Positions 50,163 through 57,160 of a stretch of 64,000 nt of DNA are shown here, piece after piece. A model generated the notes under the pieces. It was not told where the DNA came from, did no database searches, and saw only the letters and a program-made list of their open reading frames with translations. Source of the stretch: Aeromicrobium yanjiei. Lineage in GTDB: Bacteria; Actinomycetota; Actinomycetes; Propionibacteriales; Nocardioidaceae. The translations under genes and the position numbers were made by a program. The first letter of the stretch is position 1, and each line of letters opens with the position of its first letter. The stretch spans positions 1,426,001-1,490,000 of the forward strand of contig NZ_CP045737.1 in the NCBI RefSeq assembly GCF_009649075.1, read 5' to 3'.

Positions 50163-52856
50163 GTGACCAACGAGGTGCATCCCGTCGAGCACTGGGAGGC
50201 TGACGTCCTGCTCCGGGACGGCCGCGTCGCCCAGCTCCGTCCCATCCTGGAGGCGGACGCCGACCGCTTCGTCGAGTTCTACTCCAGGGTCTCCGAGGAG
50301 TCCAAGTACTTCCGGTTCTTCGCGCCTTATCCGACGCTCTCGGACAAGGACGTCAAGCGCTTCACGATAGTCGACCACGACCGCCGGGTCGCGTTCGTGG
50401 TCACCCTGCACTCGGAGATCATCGGCGTCGGTCGCTACGACGCCGTCAGTGACGACGAGGCCGAGGTCGCCTTCCTGGTCGAGGACGCGCACCAGGGCCG
50501 TGGCGTGGGCCAGCTGCTGCTCGAGCACCTCGCGCAGGCCGGACGTGAGCGCGGCATCCGACGGTTCGTGGCGGACGTGCTGCCCTCCAACGCCCGCATG
50601 CAGCAGATCTTCCGCGAGATGGGCTACAAGATCGAGGGCATGATCGAGGACGGCGTCCAGCGCCTGATCTTCGAGACCGAGCCGACCGACATGGCCATCG
50701 GCGTGATGCGGGCCCGCGAGCAGCGTGCCGAGGCCGCCTCGATCGAGCGCATCTTCAAGGCTCGCAGCATCGCGGTGATCGGCGCGAGCCGCCGTCAGGA
50801 CTCGATCGGCCAGGCGATGGTGCGCAACCTCGTGCTCGGCGACTTCCTCGGCAGCGTCTACGCGGTGAACTCGCAGGCCGAGGCCGTGTCCGGCCTCCCG
50901 GCGTACAAGCGGGTCCAGGACATCCCCGGCGAGGTCGACGTCGCGATCGTCGCGGTCCCGGCCGAGTCGGTCAACGACGTCGTGCTCGACTGCGCCGCGA
51001 AGGGCGTCCACGGGCTCATCGTGATCTCGGCCGGCTTCGCCGAGGAGGGACCCGAGGGTCGCCAGCGCCAGCGCGCCCTGCTGGGTCTCAGCCGGTCGTA
51101 CGGGCTGCGACTCGTCGGCCCCAACTGCCTGGGCCTGATCAACACCGCTCCCGACCTGCAGCTCAACGCCTCGCTGTCGCCCGCGATGCCGCCCCAGGGC
51201 CGTGTCGGCTTCTTCTGCCAGTCCGGAGCCCTCGGCACCGCGATCCTGGAGTCGGTGTCGCGACGCGGCCTCGGCCTCTCGACGTTCGTGTCCGCCGGCA
51301 ACCGTGCCGACGTCTCGGGCAACGACCTGCTCCAGTACTGGCAGGAGGACGACGCGACCGAGGTCATCCTGCTCTACCTGGAGTCGATCGGTAACCCGCG
51401 CAAGTTCTCGCGCATCGCCCGGCGGGTCTCGCGCACCAAGCCGATCGTGGCGGTCAAGTCGGGCCGCTCGACGCAGGGCGTCCCCGTCGGCCACACCGTC
51501 GCGCGCACGTCCGCCCCGCAGTCGGCGGTCGACGCGATGTTCCGCCAGGCCGGGGTCATCCAGGTCGACACCCTCGACGAGATGTTCGACGTCGCCCAGC
51601 TGCTGGCGCACCAGCCGCTGCCGCGCGGCAACCGCATCTCGATCGTCGGCAACTCCGACGCGGTCGCGCTGATCGTCGCCGATGCCGCCGCCGCGGCAGG
51701 CCTCCGGGTCGCCGAGCCGGTGTCGCTGGGCGCCAACGCGAACGCCGACGACTTCGAGGTCGCGATCGAGACCGCGATCGCCAACCCCGACGTCGACGCG
51801 CTCGTCGCGGTCTACATCCCGCCGCTCAACACCAGCGGCGAGGAGGTCGCCAACGTGCTCGCCGCAGTGGGTGAGCAGTCCGACAAGCCCATCGTGTCGA
51901 CGTTCCTCGGCACCGAGGGCGTCCCGGTGCTCCTGCGGGTGCCCGATCTGCTCGGCGGATCCGCGGGTCGCGGATCGGTGCCGTCGTACGCCGCCCCGGA
52001 GTCCGCGGTCCGCGCCCTGGCCCGGGTCGTCAACTACGCCGAGTGGGCCGCGCGCGACCACGGCGAGTTCCACCTCGCGATGGACCACCGCAGCGGCGAC
52101 GCGCGGGCGCTGGTGCGGGACGTCCTCAAGGCCGCCCCGCGCGGTGCGGTGCTGTCGACCGACCAGGTCCACACCCTGCTGGCCTGCTATGGCATCGACC
52201 TGCTGACCTGGATCAACGTCCACGACCGGGATGAGGCGATCGCGGCCGGCGAGAAGCTCGGCTGGGACGTCGTCCTCAAGGCCGGCAGCGAGCACCTGCG
52301 CAGCCGACCCGACATCGACCACGTCTGGCGCGGCATCCGCGACGCCGAGGAGATGGCCGAGGCCTGGGACGAGCTCTCCGGCTGGACCGGCATGCGCAAG
52401 GACACCAAGTTCTTCGTCCAGCGGGTCGCGCCCGACGGCGTCCACGTGTCGTTCGGCGTCACCGAGGACCCGCTGTTCGGGCCTCTGGTCTCGTTCGGCC
52501 TCGCCGGGGCACCGAGCGAGCTGCTGGGCGACCGGTCGTACGGCATCCCGCCGCTCACCGACCTTGACGCCGAGGCGATGATCCGCGACCTGCGCTCCGC
52601 TCCGCTGCTCTACGGCTACCGCGGCTCCGAGAAGGTCGACGTGGACGCGCTGCAGGACATCATCGTGCGCCTCGCGGCGATGAAGGACGACCTCCCGGAG
52701 ATCGCTGAGCTCGACCTCGAGCCGGTTGCGGTGCACCCCCACGGCTTCACGGCTCTCAGCGCCCGCGCCAAGGTCATGCCCACCGCGGACCGTCGCGGCG
52801 AGTGGTACGTCCGGCGGCTCAGCCAGCCGGCAGCGGCGGGAGATACGCTGACGTGA
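50163..52856 (+). CDS. GNAT-acyl-CoA synthetase fusion (PatA-type protein acetyltransferase)
   Basis: An 897-residue protein. An N-terminal GNAT domain (about 20-165) keeps the acetyl-CoA loop DAHQGRGVGQLLLEHLA. A CoA-binding Rossmann domain (RSIAVIGASRRQDSIG, about 202-217) and succinyl-CoA-ligase-like domains follow (LVGPNCLGLINT, GFFCQSGALGTAILES, VGHTVARTSAPQS). An ATP-grasp domain comes last (from about 650). GNAT first and NDP-forming acetyl-CoA synthetase second is the order reported for Streptomyces PatA, reversed from E. coli PatZ. Family members acetylate acyl-CoA synthetases on an active-site lysine. Whether the synthetase half is active is unclear. GTG is set by a leaderless box. 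DUF5998 is coupled downstream. Confidence 0.9.
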   Translation: MTNEVHPVEHWEADVLLRDGRVAQLRPILEADADRFVEFYSRVSEESKYFRFFAPYPTLSDKDVKRFTIVDHDRRVAFVVTLHSEIIGVGRYDAVSDDEAEVAFLVEDAHQGRGVGQLLLEHLAQAGRERGIRRFVADVLPSNARMQQIFREMGYKIEGMIEDGVQRLIFETEPTDMAIGVMRAREQRAEAASIERIFKARSIAVIGASRRQDSIGQAMVRNLVLGDFLGSVYAVNSQAEAVSGLPAYKRVQDIPGEVDVAIVAVPAESVNDVVLDCAAKGVHGLIVISAGFAEEGPEGRQRQRALLGLSRSYGLRLVGPNCLGLINTAPDLQLNASLSPAMPPQGRVGFFCQSGALGTAILESVSRRGLGLSTFVSAGNRADVSGNDLLQYWQEDDATEVILLYLESIGNPRKFSRIARRVSRTKPIVAVKSGRSTQGVPVGHTVARTSAPQSAVDAMFRQAGVIQVDTLDEMFDVAQLLAHQPLPRGNRISIVGNSDAVALIVADAAAAAGLRVAEPVSLGANANADDFEVAIETAIANPDVDALVAVYIPPLNTSGEEVANVLAAVGEQSDKPIVSTFLGTEGVPVLLRVPDLLGGSAGRGSVPSYAAPESAVRALARVVNYAEWAARDHGEFHLAMDHRSGDARALVRDVLKAAPRGAVLSTDQVHTLLACYGIDLLTWINVHDRDEAIAAGEKLGWDVVLKAGSEHLRSRPDIDHVWRGIRDAEEMAEAWDELSGWTGMRKDTKFFVQRVAPDGVHVSFGVTEDPLFGPLVSFGLAGAPSELLGDRSYGIPPLTDLDAEAMIRDLRSAPLLYGYRGSEKVDVDALQDIIVRLAAMKDDLPEIAELDLEPVAVHPHGFTALSARAKVMPTADRRGEWYVRRLSQPAAAGDTLT
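52844..52849 (+). promoter_or_regulatory. Possible internal leaderless -10 box of DUF5998 gene
   Basis: TACGCT ends 6 nt before the ATG of the DUF5998 gene, inside the last codons of the PatA-like gene. It may be coincidental because the two genes are also translationally coupled (TGATG). Confidence 0.35.
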
Positions 52857-53422
52857 TGACCACCGACCATACGAGAGCCCTCTTCGACGAGGTCTCCCGC
52901 AGCGGCTACTACCCCGAGATCGTGGCCGAGGGTCTGCGTGACGCACTCGCCGACGAGCTCGTCCGGGGCTTCGTCCTGCACCACGAGCCGACGTTCGACC
53001 GTGACGAGATCCGCCGGCACATGACCGTCCTCGCGCTGACGCCCAGCCGCCTGGTCCTCGTGCACACCGACGAGCACCCCGGGGACGACCTGCTGCCCAA
53101 GCCGTACACGTCGACCACGTCCGAGGCCGTGGCGCTCGACCAGGTGCGCTCGGTCGTCGTGACCCGCATGGTCACCTCCAACTCCAAGCAGCTCGAGGAG
53201 GCCCTGCTGACGATCGGCTGGGGTGCGGTGTCCCGGGTCGAGCTCGAGCCCGCACGGTGCTCGGACCCCGAGTGCGAGGCCGATCATGGCTACTCCGGCA
53301 GCCTGACCGGTGACGACTTCTCGCTGCGCCTGGCCGCGGCCGGCGACGGCGGTGCCGCGGTCGAGCGGCTGCTGGCGTTCGCGCGCACGCTGTCGGCCGC
53401 GACGGCCGGTCGGAGCTCGTGA
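52856..53422 (+). CDS. DUF5998 family protein
   Basis: A 188-residue cytoplasmic protein that fits DUF5998, an actinobacterial family of unknown function: FDEVSRSGYYPEIVAEGL, HHEPTFDRDEIRRHMTVLAL, LVLVHTDEHPGD and a Cys pair CSDPECEADHGYSGSLTGDD that could bind metal. The middle region has the beta-rich look of a PH-like fold (TPSRLVLVHTD, RSVVVTRMVT); that is a guess. Start ATG overlaps the preceding stop (TGATG), and its own stop overlaps the next start (GTGA), so it is the middle gene of a tight three-gene operon. Confidence 0.85.
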   Translation: MTTDHTRALFDEVSRSGYYPEIVAEGLRDALADELVRGFVLHHEPTFDRDEIRRHMTVLALTPSRLVLVHTDEHPGDDLLPKPYTSTTSEAVALDQVRSVVVTRMVTSNSKQLEEALLTIGWGAVSRVELEPARCSDPECEADHGYSGSLTGDDFSLRLAAAGDGGAAVERLLAFARTLSAATAGRSS

Positions 53423-54528
53423 CAGCGTCGGTGCCGGGGCTCGCAGGGCGTCGGACGATCGACCAGGTCATGCCCTCGGTGGGTGCGGCCCTCGGCGTGG
53501 ACGGCTTCGCCAACACGCTCGAGCTGCCCGAGTCGGCGCGCTACGTCGTGTTCCTCGTCGACGGGATGGGCCTGGAGCTGCTGCGCGAGCACGCCCAGGC
53601 CGCACCGTTCCTGTCGTCCTTGCTCAACGTCGAGGACGTCGTGTGCGGCGTCCCGTCCACGACCGTCACGAGCCTGACGTCGCTGGGCACGGGTCTGCGA
53701 CCCGGCCAGCACGGCATGGTCGGCTACACCTCACGCGTGCCCGAGACGGGCCGGCGGATCAACGCCCTGAAGTGGGACCAGCCGATCGATCCCCGCGACT
53801 GGCAGCCGTACCCGACGGTGCTGCAGCGGCTCCAGGAGGCGGGCATCTCCGCGTCCTCGGTCAACGATGCGAAGTTCGAGGGCACGGGCCTCACGGTCTG
53901 CAGCCAGCGGGGCGTGCCCTTCCACGGCATCAACTCGGTCTATGAACGCCTCGACGTCGTGCTGGACGTCATCGAGTCGGCGCCGCGGTCGGTCACGTAC
54001 GCGTACGAGTCCCGCCTCGACCACACCGGCCACGGCAGCGGCTGCACGTCCGCGGAGTGGCGCGAGATGCTGACCACGATCGACACCGAGCTCATGGAGC
54101 TGCGTGACGAGCTGCCGCGCGACACGACCCTCGTCGTGACGGCCGACCACGGGATGGTCGACCTGCCCATGGAAGGACGCTTCGACGTGGACTCCGAGCC
54201 CCGGCTGCTCGACGACGTGGACCTGCTCGCGGGCGAGGCGCGGTTCCGGCACCTCTACACGCGTCCGGGCGCCGCGGCGGACGTCGCCGCCCGGTGGAGC
54301 GAACGGCTGGGGGAGCGGGCGATCGTGCGCACCCAGGACGGCCTCGAGGACTGGTTCGGACCCGTTGCCGACGACGTACGCGGCCGGATCGGTGACGTGG
54401 TCGTGGCCTCGCTCGGCGACTTCGCGGTGTTCTCGTCCCGCGAGTTCGGCATCGAGCTGAAGATGACCGGCTTCCACGGCTCGGTCACCGACGCCGAGCT
54501 GCGCATCCCGGTGCTCGTCGCACCGTGA
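53419..54528 (+). CDS. Alkaline-phosphatase-fold nucleotide pyrophosphatase/phosphodiesterase
   Basis: A 369-residue metal-dependent hydrolase of the alkaline phosphatase superfamily. Two-zinc site residues are visible: VVFLVDGMGLELL (Asp48), the nucleophile Thr in GVPSTTVTSLTSLGTG (about 78-93), YESRLDHTGHGSG (Asp/His pair near 199) and VVTADHGMVDLP. The PSTT nucleophile and GLRPGQHGMVGY fit the NPP/type I phosphodiesterase group. No signal peptide is seen, so it is cytoplasmic. It overlaps the DUF5998 gene by 4 bp and tdk follows after 19 nt. The substrate, perhaps a nucleotide or sugar-nucleotide diphosphate, is not known. Confidence 0.9.
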   Translation: MTASVPGLAGRRTIDQVMPSVGAALGVDGFANTLELPESARYVVFLVDGMGLELLREHAQAAPFLSSLLNVEDVVCGVPSTTVTSLTSLGTGLRPGQHGMVGYTSRVPETGRRINALKWDQPIDPRDWQPYPTVLQRLQEAGISASSVNDAKFEGTGLTVCSQRGVPFHGINSVYERLDVVLDVIESAPRSVTYAYESRLDHTGHGSGCTSAEWREMLTTIDTELMELRDELPRDTTLVVTADHGMVDLPMEGRFDVDSEPRLLDDVDLLAGEARFRHLYTRPGAAADVAARWSERLGERAIVRTQDGLEDWFGPVADDVRGRIGDVVVASLGDFAVFSSREFGIELKMTGFHGSVTDAELRIPVLVAP

Positions 54529-54547
54529 CCCCGACAGGAGGGTGGCC

Positions 54548-55201
54548 GTGGCGGATCTGAACTTCTACAGCGGCACGATGGACTGCGGCAAGAGCACGCT
54601 CGCGCTGCAGATGGACCACAACCACCGGGCCCGCGGCCGGGTCGGGCGGGTGTTCACCTCGCACGACCGCGCGGGCACCGCGACGCTGTCGAGCCGGCTC
54701 GGCCTGTCGGTCGAGGCGATCGAGGTCGACGACGCGTTCGACTTCTGGCAGTTCACGGTCGGTGAGCTCACGCACGGCGGACGCATCGACTACTTCGTGT
54801 GCGACGAGGCGCAGTTCTACACGGTCCCGCAGATCGACCAGCTGGCCAAGATCACCGACGAGCTGTCGATCGACATCTTCGCGTTCGGGATCCTGACCGA
54901 CTTTCGCACCAAGATGTTCCCCGGATCGCTGCGGCTGACCGAGCTGGCCGACCGGGTGCACACCCTGCAGGTCGAGGCGTTGTGCTGGTGCGGCGAGCGT
55001 GCGACGCACAATGCCCGCACCGAGGACGGCGTCATGGTCACCGAGGGCGAGGTCATCGTCGTGGGCGACGTCGAGGACCCCGAGCGTCCCGCGCCCCAGG
55101 TGGGCTATGAGGTGCTCTGTCGTCGGCACCACCGCCGTCGCATGACGGCGGCGTCCGCGCAGGCCGCGGCCTTGTCGCCCGACGTCCTGCCGTTCGACTG
55201 A
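54548..55201 (+). CDS. tdk: Thymidine kinase
   Basis: A 217-residue type II thymidine kinase that phosphorylates deoxythymidine. P-loop SGTMDCGKSTLAL (about 8-20), the Walker B-like FVCDEAQFYTVPQIDQL, and the lasso/zinc region LCWCGERATHNART with a later CRRHH supplying ligands. AGGAGG at 54536-54541 lies 6 nt before this GTG; another in-frame GTG two codons earlier directly abuts that site and is unlikely. It is the last gene of the run that starts with the PatA-like gene. It converges on sepH across a 24-bp spacer with a duplicated stop segment. Confidence 0.95.
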   Translation: MADLNFYSGTMDCGKSTLALQMDHNHRARGRVGRVFTSHDRAGTATLSSRLGLSVEAIEVDDAFDFWQFTVGELTHGGRIDYFVCDEAQFYTVPQIDQLAKITDELSIDIFAFGILTDFRTKMFPGSLRLTELADRVHTLQVEALCWCGERATHNARTEDGVMVTEGEVIVVGDVEDPERPAPQVGYEVLCRRHHRRRMTAASAQAAALSPDVLPFD

Positions 55202-55230
55202 GCCGGTTCGACTGAGCGGCCGGCCTCAGT
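55192..55230. repeat. Short stop-codon duplication and hairpin between tdk and sepH
   Basis: GTTCGACTGAGC occurs twice, 14 bp apart (55192-55203 and 55206-55217); the first copy contains the tdk TGA. The second copy's ACTGAG pairs with CTCAGT (55225-55230), which includes the sepH stop, around GGCCGGC-rich sequence. The hairpin may terminate both genes. Confidence 0.65.
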
Positions 55231-56203
55231 CGTTCTTGTCGCCGAACATGATCTCGTCCCAGCTGGGGACGCGACGGCGTTCCTGACGCTTCTTGCGGGG
55301 GCCCAGCGTGTCGGGCACTGCGACGTTGTGCTGCAGGGAGTCCTCGAAGTCGTCGGCCTCGACCTCGGCGGCCGGGCTGTCGGCGACGGCCTCGGTCTCC
55401 TCCAGCGCGAGCTGCTCGAGGGCGCGCCGGTCACGGGCCTCCTTGAGCGAGGAGACGGCGGAGAGTGCGGCCTGCTCGATCGGCTGCAGCGGCTCGGGGA
55501 TCGGGACGACCGGGGCGGCGGGCGCCTCGACCTGGGGCAGCTCGTCCTGGATCGGCTCGGCCTCGGGCGCGGGGGCCGACGCGCGTACGGCATCGGCGAT
55601 CGCCATGTCGGTGGAGTCGGGCAGCGCGACGTCACCGACGAGGTCGTGTGCGTGCTGGTCGGCCGGGACGACGTAGCGGCTCTTGACGTCGAACAGGAAG
55701 GTGGCGGGCTCGGCCTGGCCGTGTGGCGTCACCAGGACCGTCCAGCGACCGTCCTCCCGCCGCCACGAGTCCCACTCGGCCTCTTCGGGGACACCGCCGT
55801 CGGCAGCGATGTTCTCGGCGATCAGGGTGCCCAGCAGGATGCCGGCGCCGCCGATGTGCTTGCGGCGGATCGCGGTCTTGCGGGCCTGCTCGCACATGAA
55901 CTCGCGCTCGGCGAGGACCGGACCGGCGAAGCCGTCGATCTGCGCGACCGGCACACCGGCCGAGTCCGCGACGGACTGAGGTGACTCGCCGCGGCGAATG
56001 CGGCTCTGGATGTCGCGCGGGCTGAGTGAGCTTTCCATACGGATCTCCATCTGGCCGGGGGTGCTCCCAGAGCGGGATGACGTGCCGAGCATCGCGGTGA
56101 GGCGGTGGTCCGCGGGGATGCGGTACTGCTCTCCGGTGGTGACGTCTCGCGCGATGAGGAACCGTCCGTCCTCACTCAATCTCTGAAGATTGAGATCACG
56201 CAT
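55226..56203 (-). CDS. sepH: Septation protein SepH
   Basis: A 325-residue SepH (DUF3071) protein. The N-terminal domain begins MRDLNLQRLSEDGRFLIARD and contains a helix-turn-helix-like block (SPRDIQSRIRRGESPQSVAD, about 61-80) and EREFMCEQARKTAIRRKHIG. A long, acidic, probably disordered middle precedes a short basic end (GPRKKRQERRRVPSWDEIMF). In Streptomyces and mycobacteria SepH binds FtsZ and helps ring assembly. GGAGG lies 7 nt before the ATG. TACGAT at 56262-56267 on the minus strand is a plausible -10, in the 119-bp divergent spacer shared with the TRIC gene. Confidence 0.93.
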   Translation of the reverse strand: MRDLNLQRLSEDGRFLIARDVTTGEQYRIPADHRLTAMLGTSSRSGSTPGQMEIRMESSLSPRDIQSRIRRGESPQSVADSAGVPVAQIDGFAGPVLAEREFMCEQARKTAIRRKHIGGAGILLGTLIAENIAADGGVPEEAEWDSWRREDGRWTVLVTPHGQAEPATFLFDVKSRYVVPADQHAHDLVGDVALPDSTDMAIADAVRASAPAPEAEPIQDELPQVEAPAAPVVPIPEPLQPIEQAALSAVSSLKEARDRRALEQLALEETEAVADSPAAEVEADDFEDSLQHNVAVPDTLGPRKKRQERRRVPSWDEIMFGDKND

Positions 56204-56309
56204 GTCATCGCCTCCGCTGTCGACGACTCCGCGTGGGCGTCACACGAAGCGTTCAACCTCAATCGTAGGCGCGCGGCGTTCGATTCTGCTGCGACGCGCC
56301 GGTACGCGC

Positions 56310-56315
56310 TAGCGT
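56310..56315 (+). promoter_or_regulatory. Leaderless -10 box of the TRIC-family gene
   Basis: TAGCGT ends 7 nt before the GTG, with no ribosome site. Confidence 0.6.
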
Positions 56316-56322
56316 CGTTGCT

Positions 56323-56943
56323 GTGTCCACCACCTTGCTGCTGATCCTCGATCTCGCGGGGATCGCCGTCTTCGCCTCGACAGGCGCGCTGGTCGGTGTC
56401 CGCAAGGAGCTGGACGTCTTCGGTGTCGCAGTCCTCGCGGTCATGACAGGGCTGGGCGGTGGCGTGCTGCGCGATCTGCTGATCGGGTCGGTCCCGCCAG
56501 CGGCCTTGGAGGACTGGCGCTATCTCGTGGTGCCCTTCGTCACGTCCCTCGTGGTGTTCGCCTTCCACCCGACGTTCGGGCGGCGTGAGCGCGGCATCAT
56601 GCTGCTGGACGCGGTGGGACTCGCGCTGTTCTGCGTGACGGGTGCCGTCACGGCGGAGGAGGCGGGGCTCAACGTGCTGTCGTCCTCGGCCCTCGGCATG
56701 CTCACCGGCATCGGCGGGGGGATGATGCGCGACATCGCGTCGGGGCGCGTGCCGGTCGTCTTCCGCGGTGAGCTCTACGCCACCCCGGCATTCGCGGGAG
56801 CGCTGGTGGCGAGCGTCGTGCACCATGAGGGCTGGTCCCAGTGGTGGTACATCGTCGCATTCGGGACCTGCCTGGTCTGGCGCATCCTGGCCCTCAAGCG
56901 CGGGTGGTCGGCGCCCCTGCCGCCCGGCACCGCCCACGTCTGA
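56323..56943 (+). CDS. TRIC/UPF0126 family membrane protein
   Basis: A 206-residue protein of seven membrane helices built from two similar halves, each with a glycine-rich kink: VMTGLGGGVLRDLLIGSVPP in the first and MLTGIGGGMMRDIASGRVPV in the second. GIGGGxxRD repeated once per half is the hallmark of bacterial TRIC-type cation channels (YadS/YvgT, UPF0126). It probably conducts monovalent cations as a trimer; some relatives are linked to glycine transport. GTG is set by a leaderless box. It converges on the PutA-type gene across an unusual 217-bp inverted array that begins directly after its stop. Confidence 0.94.
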   Translation: MSTTLLLILDLAGIAVFASTGALVGVRKELDVFGVAVLAVMTGLGGGVLRDLLIGSVPPAALEDWRYLVVPFVTSLVVFAFHPTFGRRERGIMLLDAVGLALFCVTGAVTAEEAGLNVLSSSALGMLTGIGGGMMRDIASGRVPVVFRGELYATPAFAGALVASVVHHEGWSQWWYIVAFGTCLVWRILALKRGWSAPLPPGTAHV

Positions 56944-57160
56944 CCGCCCACGAGTCACCCACGACCGCTGACGAGTCGCCCACGACCGCTGGCGAGTCAC
57001 CCACGACCGCTGACGAGTCGCGCACGACAGGCGAGGAGTCACTTCGCGACAACGCTGAGTGACTCCTCGGCGCGCGTACGTGACTCCTCGGCATCCGTGC
57101 GTGACTCCTCGGCGTCCGTGCGTGACTCGTCGGCGTCCGTGCGTGACTCGTGGGCGGGGG
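56944..57160. repeat. Dyad of two 21-bp-period tandem arrays
   Basis: The whole spacer between two convergent genes. GAGTC begins at 56952, 56973, 56994, 57015 and 57036 (all 21 bp apart); the inverted GACTC begins at 57061, 57082, 57103, 57124 and 57145, also 21 bp apart. The two halves are symmetric about 57050.5. Left unit: GAGTCACCCACGACCGCTGA plus C; right unit, inverted: GAGTCACGCACGGACGCCGA plus G or C. The outer ends (CCGCCCACGAGTC and GACTCGTGGGCGG) pair and touch the two stop codons. Terminator or protein-binding array are both possible. Confidence 0.95.

Noticed and set aside
47562..52946. Very long open frames (over 1700 codons) on both strands across parC and the PatA-like gene
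   Set aside because: They arise because each real gene's shadow frame lacks stops in GC-rich DNA and fuses with the true gene beyond the 99-bp spacer. The shadow parts are Arg/Asp/Val-rich low complexity without recognisable domains, and both true starts have their own signals.
56944..57160. CRISPR array
   Set aside because: Units are 21 bp with no variable spacers, the two halves are inverted relative to each other, and no cas genes are nearby.
56943..57160. Heptad-repeat peptide encoded by the 21-bp array (ESPTTAD-like repeats in one frame)
   Set aside because: The period of seven codons gives open frames on both strands automatically. There is no start signal, and the dyad symmetry plus position between stop codons points to a non-coding element.
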